DNA from: Marsupella aquatica | Lineage: Eukaryota > Marchantiophyta | Assembly: GCA_973895155.1 (NCBI GenBank) | Contig: OZ316899.1 | Span: 10,664,001-10,728,000, forward strand | DNA length: 64,000 bases | Reading direction: 5' to 3' | Part shown: positions 1 through 11,065 of the stretch, piece after piece | How positions within the stretch are numbered: the stretch's first letter is position 1 | How the letters are laid out: every line of letters starts with the position of its first letter | The notes under the pieces: generated by a model | What the model saw: the letters and a program-made list of their open reading frames with translations, nothing else | Told to the model about the DNA's origin: nothing | The model's database searches: none | Made by a program: the position numbers and the translations under genes

Positions 1-211
1 AACGAACTCCATCGGGGACAATTTGGATGCGATTCAAGGGGCAGATGAGTCCCGTGCCTTGAGCGAAAGGATCGCTATCGTTTCTCTTTCTTTTGGTTAA
101 CTTGATCCATCACAACAGCCGATCGATCGGGCGGGACAAGGCGAAAGTCATAGGCATTTGATACAAAGGAACACCATATATTTATAAGGCCCAAAATCAG
201 GCGAAATAGAC

Positions 212-3200
212 ATGGCGACATTGGAGAAGTTACATTTCCCAGCCCTACTAGTAGACGGCAGCAACTACTTGACATGGGCCGTAGATGCGGAAACATACTT
301 CGCATCGTTGGAGCTTGAAGATACATTAATCACAGACCAAAATCTGACTCTACAACAGAAGGCCAAGGCCGTGTTCCTTTTGCGCCAGCACTTGGTTCCC
401 TCACTAAAATCCCAATACATGAACGAAGTCAATCCACGACTCCTGTGGGACAAGTTAAAGGCCCGATTCGACCATATGCGCAAAATATGGCTTCCTGAGG
501 CTCGCCGCGATTGGTACAACCTACGAGTGATGGATCATACTTCCATTGCTAACTACAACAGCGCTCTATTTAAAATTACCTCTCAACTAGAACTCTGCGG
601 CCATCCAGTCCCAGACGCAGATAAGATCGACAAGACACTGAGTACATTCCCCGAATCAAACATTGCACTCGGTACACAGTACCGAAATATGCAATTCACC
701 ACATATTCAGATCTTATCGCACATTTACTTGTAGAAGAGAAGCAACAGGTGGTCGCCATGCAAAACGCCCGAAAAAGACCTGCGGGAACAGAACCACCAC
801 CACACAAACCAGAGATAAATTACTATCAGCGAGATAACATGGGACGAGGCCGACCAAGAGGCAGAGGCGGATACCAAGGCAGAGGTAGAAACCAATCCTA
901 CAGAGGTCGAGGATATCGACAATCATACAACACAAGAGGCAGGGGAGTAGGCGGCAGAGGCAGGATGAGTGATAATGCATCGGACAACACCAAAGATGAC
1001 AGGATGTGCTACCGATGCGGAAAAATAGGACACCTGAAGAAAAATTGTTGGGCATCGGACCAAACAGCCAGGAAACATACAGAATCAAGAGCTAGACTCA
1101 AACAAAACCCAGCAGGGAACTACATGGAGCTAGAAGAAGCAATAGCCACCTACAAAGACCCCGAACAACCTCATGAAGTGGAGACCCACATAGTAACTCC
1201 AGCAAGAGGACCCTACACACTACAAGACCCCAATCTGGGCATAATTGACAGCGGTACGTCTCATACAATACTAAAGGACAAGAAATATTTCCACTCAATT
1301 ACCCCATCAGCCCGGCATATGACCACCATTTCAGGCACAAACCAGATTGAGGAGGGTAAAGGCACAGCCACGGTAATATTCCCAGGAGGCACTGCACTCG
1401 CCATCGAAGCAGCGATATTCGCCCCGCGAGCTACAAGGAACCTCATCAGCTTCCGAGACATAGTCGCAAATAAATATCAACTGCGCACAGTGAAAACAGA
1501 CGAGGAAGATACCCTCCAAATCGTGGAGGTTACCGAACAAGGTATACATATTAAAGAAACCTTACCCCTTATACCACCAGGCCTCTACGCAACTCAAATT
1601 CAAGCTCACTATGTCACTGCAGACTTACCTGATATCACATACTTATGGCACTGTCGACTGGGACACCCCGGAGTAAATATGTACCGCAGAATTATTCATG
1701 ACTCCCGTGGAATCCCCCAAGGAGTCAACCCATCAACAAAACAAAGGCAATGCCTGGCGTGCTCTCAGGGGAAGCTGATTACACGCCCACAAATACAGAA
1801 GACAATCTATGCCATCCCGAACTTCCTGGAACACCTGAACGCAGATGTATGCGGCCCGATCCACCCACCAAGTGGACCGTTTAAGTATTTCCTGGCCATC
1901 ATCGACTCTTCGACCAAATGGCTGCAAGTATCTCTACTCTCTACACGCAACTTGGTCTTCGCTAGGATACTGGCCAACATTCTAAAGCTTAAAGCACAAT
2001 TCCCAGAACATCCAATTCGGAAACTGAGAGTGGATGGTGCAGGGGAATTCACCTCAAAAGCATTCGATGAGTTTTGCTGGGCAGCGGGCATTGACACTGA
2101 ATACTCAGTCCCATATGTCCATTTCCAAAACGGAATGGCAGAATCCGTTATCAAGCGTATACAGATGATAACCAGACCCCTGTTAATGAATTCAAAGTTA
2201 CCCCTATCCACATGGGGACACGCAGTCCTCCATGCTGCCACACTGCTTCAATACAGACCATCGGCGTTCAACACAAAGACTCCACACCACTTAGCGTTCG
2301 GACTACCTCCAGACCTGTCACACCTGCGGGTATTTGGATGCAAAGTCATGGTCCCAATACTGGGACCCAAGCGTACAAAAATCGGACCTCAAAGACAAGA
2401 AGGAATCTACATCGGAAATGACTCATCCTCGATCATTCGCTACCTGGAACCGACAACAGCCGATGTGTTTAAGGCCAGACATACAGATTGTCATTTTTAC
2501 GAAGACACTTTTCCCACCCTAAGCATAGACAAACAAATGACAGGGGACTTGCACCCACACAAGATCAACTGGAACAGCAGAAACTTACTCAACCAGGACC
2601 CGAGGACGAAACAAACGGATGCAGAAGTTAGACGATTACTCCACCTCCACGAGATGCTGGATAAGATCCCAGATGCATTTAATGATGCAGCAAATGTTAC
2701 AAAATCCCACAACGAGGCAACCAATGTACCAGCCAGAGTACAAATGAATACTCCTCCAGCAACAGTAGCTGCCCCTAAGGCGAAAAGAGGTAGGCCACCA
2801 GGATCACATGATACCCGACCCCGCCAAAGACGCCCCCATCAGGTAATTCCTGAAACTACTTTTCACTTCATTAATAATGAATCCGAGACACCAGACATAT
2901 CGGGTAATGAGGAGATGTCAATTCAGTATAAGCATACAGGACAAATTTACACGAGACAAAACACTACTGTCGACGAACAATTTGCTTACCATATAGCTCA
3001 AGAAATAACCAATGATACTTCGGACCCTTTAACAATCAAAGAAGCACAAACAAGGTCAGATTGGCCACACTGGAAAGAGGCCATTGACACAGAAATGGAT
3101 GCACTAATCCGTCGACAAGTCTTCGGACCAGTCAAACAAGTTGATCCTAACAATGACTATACAGACAGCCGATTTACGTTCATTAAAAAGCGAAATGCAA

Positions 3201-4153
3201 AAGGTGATGTTATCAGATACAGAGCGCGGTTAGTAGCAAAAGGATACACCCAGATCCCAGGCAGGGACTATGATCTAACATATTCACCAGTAATGGACGT
3301 GACGACATTCAGGTATTTAATTGCTTTCTCTCGCAAACACCAGTTATGCAATATCCTTATGGACGTAGTAACGGCATACCTATATGGAGTCTTAGACTCC
3401 GAAATTCATATGAAAGCACCAAAGGAATTACTCGAAAGAGTGGCAGAACACATTCAGGGGAAGCAATACCCGAACCTGAGCAAGGATATGAAGTCGGGAA
3501 TTGACCAGATTATCCCTAATGATGATTGTAAAGGCCTTGTGTTGAGCAGTGGCAACACACAGAAAGCACCACTCCAGTACCCCGGAAAACGAAGGACTGG
3601 ACAGCAGGCATTTGCTGTGCAAGTATTGAAATCCATAAACGGCCTGAAACAAAGCGGCCGTATATGGTACCAGAAATTTAAAACCGAAATACAAGCACTC
3701 GGATTTATTACAGAAGACATAGCGCCCTGTATATTCATCAAAAGAGTAGACACAGAGTTCGTCGTGTTAGCGCTATATGTCGATGACATTAATCTCTTCG
3801 GTACACAACGACTATTACGACAAACAATCAACACAATGAAGGGCATTTTCGAGATGAAAGAACTGGGAGAACCGACTTACTGCCTCGGCCTTCAGTTCGA
3901 TCACCTACAGACAGGCACATTCATTAGCCAGTCTACCTATACAAACAAAATCCTCCAACAATTCAATATGCAAAAGGCATACCCGGTATCAACACCAATG
4001 GAGCTGAGATCCTTAGACACTGCGAAGGACATGTTCAGGCAAAGACAGGACAACGAACCAATACTAGATTCAGATAAGCCATACTTATCGGCTATCGGAG
4101 CCCTCCTTTACCTGGCCAACAACACCCGACAATACGCCACTGGAACGGCATAA
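212..4153 (+). CDS. copia gag-protease-integrase-RT polyprotein (ends at a frameshift before RNase H)
   Basis: One open frame of 1,313 codons starts with MATLEKLHFPALLVDGSNY, a typical copia gag opening. Domains in order: gag; RG-rich linker; CCHC zinc knuckle at residues 266-279 (CYRCGKIGHLKKNC); protease DSGTS at 346-350; GAG-pre-integrase/HHCC zinc region about 480-530; integrase D545, D608, E644 (35 residues between the last two, canonical D,D35E); reverse transcriptase with YVDD at 1189-1192. It stops at TAA 4151-4153, where the conserved text resumes in another frame after about 20 expected residues are missing. The enzyme cores look intact, but a gag-pol of this family should run on into RNase H, so it is probably not autonomous. 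Confidence 0.95.
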   Translation: MATLEKLHFPALLVDGSNYLTWAVDAETYFASLELEDTLITDQNLTLQQKAKAVFLLRQHLVPSLKSQYMNEVNPRLLWDKLKARFDHMRKIWLPEARRDWYNLRVMDHTSIANYNSALFKITSQLELCGHPVPDADKIDKTLSTFPESNIALGTQYRNMQFTTYSDLIAHLLVEEKQQVVAMQNARKRPAGTEPPPHKPEINYYQRDNMGRGRPRGRGGYQGRGRNQSYRGRGYRQSYNTRGRGVGGRGRMSDNASDNTKDDRMCYRCGKIGHLKKNCWASDQTARKHTESRARLKQNPAGNYMELEEAIATYKDPEQPHEVETHIVTPARGPYTLQDPNLGIIDSGTSHTILKDKKYFHSITPSARHMTTISGTNQIEEGKGTATVIFPGGTALAIEAAIFAPRATRNLISFRDIVANKYQLRTVKTDEEDTLQIVEVTEQGIHIKETLPLIPPGLYATQIQAHYVTADLPDITYLWHCRLGHPGVNMYRRIIHDSRGIPQGVNPSTKQRQCLACSQGKLITRPQIQKTIYAIPNFLEHLNADVCGPIHPPSGPFKYFLAIIDSSTKWLQVSLLSTRNLVFARILANILKLKAQFPEHPIRKLRVDGAGEFTSKAFDEFCWAAGIDTEYSVPYVHFQNGMAESVIKRIQMITRPLLMNSKLPLSTWGHAVLHAATLLQYRPSAFNTKTPHHLAFGLPPDLSHLRVFGCKVMVPILGPKRTKIGPQRQEGIYIGNDSSSIIRYLEPTTADVFKARHTDCHFYEDTFPTLSIDKQMTGDLHPHKINWNSRNLLNQDPRTKQTDAEVRRLLHLHEMLDKIPDAFNDAANVTKSHNEATNVPARVQMNTPPATVAAPKAKRGRPPGSHDTRPRQRRPHQVIPETTFHFINNESETPDISGNEEMSIQYKHTGQIYTRQNTTVDEQFAYHIAQEITNDTSDPLTIKEAQTRSDWPHWKEAIDTEMDALIRRQVFGPVKQVDPNNDYTDSRFTFIKKRNAKGDVIRYRARLVAKGYTQIPGRDYDLTYSPVMDVTTFRYLIAFSRKHQLCNILMDVVTAYLYGVLDSEIHMKAPKELLERVAEHIQGKQYPNLSKDMKSGIDQIIPNDDCKGLVLSSGNTQKAPLQYPGKRRTGQQAFAVQVLKSINGLKQSGRIWYQKFKTEIQALGFITEDIAPCIFIKRVDTEFVVLALYVDDINLFGTQRLLRQTINTMKGIFEMKELGEPTYCLGLQFDHLQTGTFISQSTYTNKILQQFNMQKAYPVSTPMELRSLDTAKDMFRQRQDNEPILDSDKPYLSAIGALLYLANNTRQYATGTA

Positions 4154-4773
4154 AACGAGTATTCCGATACCTCCAAGGAACAATTGACATGGGACTATTC
4201 TTCCCCAACGAAAGCGAGGATGAACTTACAGGATACGCGGACGCTGGATACCTCTCAGACCCCCAAGATTCAAAGTCGCAGACAGGATACGTCTTCTTGC
4301 AGGGTAAAACCGCCATATCTTGGAGAAGCACGAAGCAGAGCCTAACCACAACGTCATCGAATCACGCCGAAGTAATTGCCCTCTATGAGGCATGCCGCGA
4401 AGCGATTTGGCTCCGTAGTATAATCACACATATACTCAAACAGACAGGAAAAACCTTACTCACAAATCCAACCACCATCTACGAGGACAATAGGGCATGC
4501 GTCGACCAGATAGTTACAGGCTACATGAAGACCGATCGAACCAAGCACATAGACCCGAAATTTTTCTTTACGCACGAACACAGCGGAAAGCAAATACAAG
4601 TAAAGTGGATAAGCTCACAAGACAATTGCGCCGACCTCTTCACCAAGCCGCTACCAGCGACTACACATCGAAAGCACGTCAGCGCCATTGGAATGCATCG
4701 TCTCTCCTCCCTAACCTCCTCGACTAACGACAACTCCCGACACGAACACACAGCCAACGCAAAATCGAAGTAG
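4154..4773 (+). pseudogene. copia RNase H domain in shifted frame
   Basis: Conserved copia text continues here in the -1 frame relative to gag-pol: the RH entry HWNGIKRVFRYLQGT spans the stop of the upstream frame, followed by YADAGYLSD, SKSQTGYVF, SNHAEVIAL and YEDNRACV (the RNase H acidic residues), then the usual C-terminus HIDPKFFF. The first ATG in this frame is at 4189. Expression would need a frameshift. The identical junction occurs in copy B. Confidence 0.9.
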
Positions 4774-5103
4774 AACCTCGACAAACTACTAAATCATAGT
4801 ATCTAACGAACAGTTTACAGAGAGACACATGTTCCCCCGTCATGAATACAATACTACCCCGACTAGAGTAACAAATAAACGCTTACTTACTCTTAGCCCA
4901 CTGGCTTAGACAGTAATAGGCTACTTTTAGACTTAGAGCATACACATTAGAGACTTTCTGAATTAGGGACCACAAATTGTAATGATGGTAGTACTCTTCC
5001 TTGAGAGGAAAGCAGCAAGGTTTGATGAGGCTACATCATAAGTGACTCCCACTTTTAAACTAGGGTTAAATGTGTGGTTCCTTGACACCCCGTCCAAGTA
5101 ACC

Positions 5104-5112
5104 AAGGGGAAG
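5104..5112 (+). other. polypurine tract of copia A
   Basis: AAGGGGAAG lies directly before the TG of the 3' LTR, the expected position for plus-strand priming. It is identical in copy B at 63371-63379. Confidence 0.85.
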
Positions 5113-5259
5113 TGTTATAACCCATAATATGACTTAACCCTAGTATAGGATAGGTTAACATTAACCCAACCATGTTAACCCTTCTGGACTATATAAGTCC
5201 TTGGCATAATGGAAGTGAGTGGGGATTATTGACTACTATCATCTTGTGTATTCATAACA
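5113..5259 (+). repeat. 3' LTR of copia A, 147 bp
   Basis: It runs from TGTTATAACCC to ATTCATAACA and is identical by eye to both LTRs of copy B. It is very short for an LTR and contains a TATATAAG box at 5190-5197. The next five bases are TTAAA; the matching duplication would lie before the window. Confidence 0.95.
5190..5197 (+). promoter_or_regulatory. TATA box in copia LTR
   Basis: TATATAAG sits 77 bp into the 147-bp LTR, where an LTR promoter would place it. Equivalent boxes occur at 57863-57870 and 63457-63464 in copy B. Confidence 0.6.
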
Positions 5260-5263
5260 TTAA

Positions 5264-5951
5264 AGAATTTTCTGCATATTTTCATGTATGACAGACCTAC
5301 AACATGAGTGGAGGTTTCTGTTAGACTCTCCTCCACTATCCCACCTAGCTCAACAACTATGGACTTGTACAGTCTGCACTTAGTCTCCCCAATTCCTTCT
5401 TCTGCAAATACCACACTGAACCCCTTCATAATGGTATTTCTCTCCTTGCCATGCTCATTCAATATAGCATCTGCACGCATAGGATGGTGTCCTATGTTGA
5501 CAACAGGTCCATATTGGACAAAAGCAAAGTTGGGTTTCTCTGCCGCTGCTTCATAGGCTTCCTTTTCAGCCAAAGCCTCAGCAGTGGCCTCCTCACTCTC
5601 CCACAACTCATATTGCTCAGTACTCTGTACACACCTATGTTTAACAGAATCAGTCAGCCAAGAGACTTCAACTACTTTTAGACCTTGGTTGGTAATGGCA
5701 GAATCAACGAAGGACCATGACCACTTGTTCATCACATCCAGCCATGTCCCCGCAACAACATGTGTAGTCTGTGGAGTGATGTCCTTGACTTTAGTCCCAT
5801 GGAACTCTGAAAATTGTTTTTGTATGATTGGCCAACTCACTTGGGTGAACCCATAGTGGCCAGGAATCAAAATGGCTTTGATTCCAGCCAATAGAGGCGG
5901 GTGGTCAACCTTTGTACGTTTCCTAGAGGTCATGTACACACGGGCCACCTA
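5264..5951 (-). pseudogene. BRCT-domain exon, cut by copia A insertion
   Basis: The minus-strand frame runs from a splice-acceptor-like TGATTAG at about 5952 leftward and encodes two BRCT-like segments: one with ILIPGHYG, TTHVVAGTW and VVEVSWLTDSV (Trp of the third BRCT helix), and a second starting KGFSVVFAE and breaking off at THVVGLSYMKICRKFF. The last nine residues before the stop are translated copia LTR, so the insertion truncates the second BRCT. BRCT domains bind phosphopeptides or mediate nuclear protein contacts; no other function can be inferred. It may belong with the PHD exon upstream, since plant PHD-BRCT proteins exist, but no clean splice joins them. Confidence 0.7.
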
Positions 5952-6465
5952 ATCACTGCAGACCGGAAGATAATGCGTTCACCTGATAATCGGAGGGCCC
6001 TTAAAATGCTGCGTTTATAACTTGGTCCAGTCCAGTCGTCTGGTGAGTCTCTGCTCCGATTCCAAACGGGAGAAATATTGGGACAAACGTACTAGACACC
6101 TGCAAGCATGCACCTCATAGTTTGAATATCTGCCTTCACAATATTGAAGGTGACAAGGGTTGGTACACTTTAAGGGAATTCTCGCAAATTAAATAGCCTT
6201 GTAACTTATATGCTCATAATGAGAAGTCCTGATTTAATTTAAGCAGTGTCATGTAAGTCGTGATCAAAATGATTGCAGAGTTAAAAAAGTTCCTAGAAGG
6301 CTTAAGGGGAGTTTTTGAAGGCATGTACCCAAGAACAAGTAATGAACTTAGGGTACTTGTTGCCTAAGCATCCTCTCCTACAGAGGTCCTTCTTCTTAAA
6401 ATTGGAATGTCTGCAATCTCCAAGGTATCCACATCAGGTGCACTATGCATGTACATTATTCAGGT
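5952..6465. other. intron-like interval without coding signal
   Basis: It is AT-rich and has stops in all frames. It separates the BRCT exon from the PHD exon and may be an intron, but I found no strong GT donor just after the PHD reading frame. Confidence 0.4.
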
Positions 6466-7146
6466 TCAAAGCCAAGAAATGTGATCTCTCATGGGAGTGT
6501 GCAAAGTAGGATCTATGGCATGGCGATGACAATAGAAGATCCATCGATCAACACCATGTGCAGAGTGATCATAGATGTGTCTGTCACAAGCATAGCCTTC
6601 TGCTTGACGCTCCTTCAAACAATGAAAGTGCCACATGGTGGGACACCTAACACAGTGGACTATGTCCACCCAGAAATCTTCATCGTGCTGACCACATGCC
6701 TTGCACTTATGAAGTGGGCAAGCTGTGGCAAGATCGGGCAAACATGAAAAACAAAAGAACCTCACACAATATCTGTCAGGGCATTTCCTAACAAGTGGTG
6801 GAGCATCAACAGAGCCCTCATAAGACCCCAACTTCCCACACTGTGCACACTTAGCCTGCTTCTCCAAACAATCAGTGCACATCCAGCCTCCCTGGTGTGC
6901 TGACGGGAGGCCCACCCCTGGACAGTTGTTTTCTGCAACAAGGTCAGACTCCGGGTTGAGGTGGAAATGCCTCATGCAAGGGCCCTCACATATGGCTAAG
7001 CCCCCACCATCGTCACAAATGGCACAACAATGAGCTGCCTTCTGGAAAATCTGACTTGCGGAGAAGTTACTACCATCTGGCCCAACTACACCTGTGTTGC
7101 TCACCTCTGTCCCCTGCTTCTTGGCTCGGATTTTAGGGCGTGCCAT
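6466..7146 (-). CDS. EDM2-like multi-PHD zinc finger protein or exon
   Basis: The 226-codon minus-strand frame has three Cys/His-rich zinc-binding blocks. The first reads CAICDDGGGLAICEGPC, the second CAQCGKLGSYEG, and the third CKACGQ with HCVRCPTMWHFHCL. It ends FYCHRHAID...TPMRDHI, close to the signature that follows the PHD fingers in plant EDM2 proteins (nuclear chromatin regulators tied to H3K9 methylation at transposons). Full EDM2 is over 1,000 residues with a methyltransferase-like C-terminus, so this is only the PHD segment. It starts at the ATG after an AG-like acceptor and could be a single exon. No frameshift is visible within it. The BRCT neighbour is not part of known EDM2, so a composite or captured gene is possible. 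Confidence 0.7.
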   Translation of the reverse strand: MARPKIRAKKQGTEVSNTGVVGPDGSNFSASQIFQKAAHCCAICDDGGGLAICEGPCMRHFHLNPESDLVAENNCPGVGLPSAHQGGWMCTDCLEKQAKCAQCGKLGSYEGSVDAPPLVRKCPDRYCVRFFCFSCLPDLATACPLHKCKACGQHDEDFWVDIVHCVRCPTMWHFHCLKERQAEGYACDRHIYDHSAHGVDRWIFYCHRHAIDPTLHTPMRDHISWL

Positions 7147-7814
7147 GCCTACGCATGAGACATATAGTACAATTTAGCAGAGTGCACAGACAATACAATT
7201 TAGCAATGTACAAAAAGTACAGTGTAGCATATAGACTAGAGTGGCAATTGCTACTGCAATGAAATGTTCACACACATGTGCAGAGTAGACATACTTTTTG
7301 GTTTGTTGAGCCCACTCTGAAAACTGATCCCCTAGTACAATAGCTCCACCTACACCTCAATTTTGTGGCTACGATTCACCAAAGGAGATCTGCAACAAGA
7401 TTTAATGCATTTGAATCACATACAATAGTCGTGACATGTAAAACAGGCATTTTTTGAACAGGATTGGTATCAAGCAGTGTGATCAGGGTTGTAATTTATA
7501 CATCCTAAATAGGCTATGATAGTGAATGAGACAAATAAGTTAGGCATAAATCACTTTTTCCAGGTTATCACATGGCCCATTAATTCCAGTCTTTGAAAGG
7601 AGACTTTTAAGTGAGCTTACTAGCCTCTTAAATTAGGATATTGTACTTAGTGCAGCCATAATAGGATAAGTTATGTACTGTTGACCCTAAACCCTGGACC
7701 CAAAATTGCTCATAATTCAAAATTTTAAGTAAATATCCTCTCTGTTCAAGTCAGAGTGTTAAGTTATAGGTCAATGGTCTCCTGGTCTGTGCATGCGGTG
7801 AGACAAGTGGTCCT
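7147..7814. other. AT-rich interval, probable intron
   Basis: I see no coding signal. It lies between the PHD exon and the cysteine-rich exon on the same strand. Confidence 0.35.
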
Positions 7815-8264
7815 CTAGAGCGTGTGATCCAAACATGTGTAGACACCAAAGGCACCGGTGTTGGGGTCTGGGAGGGCAGGACAAGTGACATTGCCAGGCA
7901 CACTACAGGATGGCGAGTGGTTCCAGATGATACATTGTGCTCTGTGCAAAAACCGACATCCAAGAGAACGGTCATCCAACTCTGGGCCAGAAGCCCTACA
8001 GGCAGGACAGTCATATTGGCAACTGTGCACACACCCTTGGCACCTAATTTGTGGTGGGTCATGTACAAGAGACACAAATACCAAGGATGTCGGGAAGGGT
8101 ACTGAAGTAGGTAGAGGCCGGCTGTAGTTGTTCCTGGCAAGAACAGAGTACTCAAAGTACCATGCAGACTGGGTTGGAAGGATCCCCAGTCTGACATACT
8201 CAAGGCGCAACATCTCTGCCTTGCGTGCAAACCGCACATGTTCAGCGTTGCGGGTCCTCACCAT
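7815..8264 (-). CDS. cysteine-rich exon, unrecognised zinc-binding protein fragment
   Basis: The 149-codon minus-strand frame starts MVRTRNAEHVRFARKAEMLRL, a basic helical stretch, then has clustered cysteines (CQGCVHSC, CPAC, then CRFLHRAQC, CSVPGNVTC). The spacing suggests zinc binding but matches no domain I can name. It lies upstream and on the same strand as the PHD and BRCT exons, so it may be an earlier exon of the same gene. The other frames of this interval also lack stops in places, so the coding call is moderate. Confidence 0.4.
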   Translation of the reverse strand: MVRTRNAEHVRFARKAEMLRLEYVRLGILPTQSAWYFEYSVLARNNYSRPLPTSVPFPTSLVFVSLVHDPPQIRCQGCVHSCQYDCPACRASGPELDDRSLGCRFLHRAQCIIWNHSPSCSVPGNVTCPALPDPNTGAFGVYTCLDHTL

Positions 8265-11065
8265 AAGTGTTGCTTTTGTTGTGATGTCCTCTGTTCACGT
8301 CCTTTGATGAGCAAGGCGAGCAGGAGGTCGACTTGCCTTGCCCACAGCAACCAACCTGCACTTATCAGTTCCCACTCACTAAATTGGTTCCAACTACATA
8401 TTTCATGCTGAGTTCCTAAGACCAAGAGCATGTATATAAAACCATGTTCCCTGACATGTACATAAATCATATTTGGATCCTGTTTTTTCATCCAGAAAGA
8501 TCAAAAGTCTCACCTTGCAAGTTGCAGCAAAGAGAAAACTCACTGGTTGTCGTGTTCTGCAAGTGAACCTCCACTGAGGTGGCAGAAAGCAGACAAAGCT
8601 TCAGGAAGATGGGAAAGAAAAAAAACTGCTCACAAGCTCAATTCATCCATGGCCCAGTTCAAGGCAAGACAGGCTAAAACATTCACAAAGAGTCAACTCT
8701 ACACTTGGTTGTCCATATCAAAATGCAGCACACACCCTTCGCTTGCTATCCACACTATACTGACATGATCTGATCTGATCTGATCATGGTGTTCAGATGC
8801 CTGCGCTCCTGATGTGCACAACAAAGCACAGAGAGCAACAAAACTCCAGCAAAGTGGGACTCAAGCAAGAGATATGAATTTCAGGCAGTAGCAAAATCAA
8901 ATGAAGTCAGATGCTACATAGCAATTAAGCACAAAGGCTACTTCATGTCTTTTTACATAGAATTTTGGATTGAAGTAATACCAAAATTGTGTTATCGGAA
9001 ATTGTTCTACAAACGAATATCTAAAAGCAGGAACTACGACGGAACACACAACAATCAACAAGAGCATTCAATGCAGCACAACAGAGAAACAAAGTACTAC
9101 CAATGAAATGAAATACCAAAATTTAATACCAATTAACAGACTTAACAGTTACAAGCTCCAACAGCAACATACTGGCAAGAATAGCAAAGCAAACGACTGA
9201 GCAGTTGAGAAAAAAAGCACAATGAACAATGGTAACCTTCCCTGTCTCCTCTCCAAATCTAAAACGGCCGGGCAGAAATACAGACATGTCAGTCAATGTG
9301 AAATTATACATGGACAACAAACAACAAATACAAACTGCTATGCTGAGGCCACATGAAGCAACAATGCGAAGAGCAACTTAAAAAAAAGGGACCAGAGGAT
9401 CAAACATAGCAGGATATATGGTGCCGATGGGTAATATATGGGGTTTCAGCAGACTTGGGGCCAGTTTGAGGAGGATTAAGAAGCGCGCACCCCACGTTCT
9501 TGGGTGGTGGTTGGGTGGGGTTTTGTTTGATTGAAGAAGAAATCACCATTCTCTTCTGGACGACTTAAACAAAATTCCAGGAAACAGTGGACGGGACAAC
9601 AAGGCATGTAATAGAGAACCACATGTAACAAGGCAATTTGCTTGTCTCACAAATAAACCTGACCAGATTTCTAAAGGAATTTTGCAAGACTGTACGCGCG
9701 CTCACAGCGCAGGGCAAATCAAACCACCAAATGCAGTAGAAGGAAAGCCCGAACTAGGACAAGTCAAACAAACCTGATAGGAAGAAACATGGACGTGAAT
9801 GATAACAAACAAAAGACAGAAGACGAACAATAAGCTAAACTCTCACATGAGAAATGTGCAGCAGAAGGTAGGTTCAGAGCTTCACATTGGGCTACAAAAA
9901 TGGAGAAACAGAGCTGAATGGGAACCTCAGCCACGACAGCTTTGGAAGAAGCAATGAAGATCTTACGTTGAAGCCAAAATCAAAGGCAATTCATGTCTTA
10001 GCTTGGAATTTCCACTTCCCACAAAAGGACAGAGGACAACATCGAAAAGCCCACTCGAAAGCTGAACGCTAGAACACTGGAACACACTCAAACAGGTTTT
10101 GCAGGGATGGCTCTCTATCGGATCGGCTAGAGAATCAGGCAGGCTTCCTATTACGGTCTGCTCAGAGCCTTACACTCTGGATTAGACTCTGAATCCAAAC
10201 ACGAGTCTACGCTTTCCGTTGCTGGTCACAGCGATGGGCAATCAGGATGATGCCATGCCAAGTAGAAGAACAAGAAAGCATTCCATAAAAGGCACTAAGA
10301 TGAACCGTATAGTAAAAGTGGTAGTACTTCCGGTAGCGCGACCGACTCGCTATGTGACAGTCCGGAAAAAAGCTGAAAGGCTGAAAGGCGATAGATTCCG
10401 TGCTCAATGTGACAGGTTTTTTGAAATGATCAAGCCAAGGTGCAAAGGAAAACTGATTGAAGGTGACATGGGAAAGTTGTCAATGCAGGAGAAACTCTTG
10501 CCTTAGAGTAACCTTGTAACCAGGTAACAATGCAGGAGAAACTTTTGCCTTAGAGTGCTCGACGCTCCTTCAGCTGGATAGGGGCAGCTCCAAGTACACG
10601 GTCTGGTCCAATCATCGCCTGCTTTGTTACAAGAAGGTGGACTAAGCCACAGCTGACGTCAATCACGCTGTAAAAAATGGACAGATGAGCCATGTCACGG
10701 AAGCATATAGTCATTCCTCAATATTAAACGAGACTATGAGAGGGCATATATAAGTTCACGACCAGGAAAGAGTCTCACCTTGCAGCACAGAGATTCTCAA
10801 AGCGCACCAAGATGAGTCCTTGTAGCAGGTGAATGTTGGGCGGTGTCATGTAAGGCGCAAATCAATAGCTCGCTACCTCCTGTCTCCCCGTCTGTCTCCC
10901 GTGCACTTCTGCCTCCCCGTCCAACTTCCAGTCTGTCTCCCACGTACTTAAATTGAAGTTTTAACAAACACTATCAACACCAAGTGCAGCAAATGCCAAC
11001 ATATTCACACTACAGAGCATAAAAGTAGTCACAGTTCATGAATCAGTTCCCTATCGAATCATGGG
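8265..11065. other. intergenic region without recognised gene
   Basis: No frame shows a domain. A 95-codon frame at 10219-10506 (plus) is basic and unrecognised; I do not call it a gene. A 28-bp stretch is repeated at about 10480-10508 and 10530-10556 (AATGCAGGAGAAACT core). CT-rich GTCTCCC repeats lie at 10880-10945. Confidence 0.5.

Larger units (their letters stand above)
1..5259 (+). mobile_element. Ty1/copia LTR retrotransposon copy A (5' LTR outside window)
   Basis: The copy lacks only its first about 480 bp, judged by a constant offset of 58,267 against the complete copy B; no length difference is visible across the shared 5.26 kb. It holds a leader, a gag-pol frame (212-4153), a shifted RNase H frame, a purine tract AAGGGGAAG (5104-5112) and a 147-bp 3' LTR (5113-5259). 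The 3' flank is TTAAA, unlike the ATAAA duplication of copy B, so the two are independent insertions and not a segmental duplication. It ends inside a BRCT-coding exon. Confidence 0.95.

Noticed and set aside
1-5259. Copia A as a segmental duplicate of copia B
   Set aside because: Flanking sequences differ, and the 3' flank of A (TTAAA) is unlike the B duplication ATAAA.
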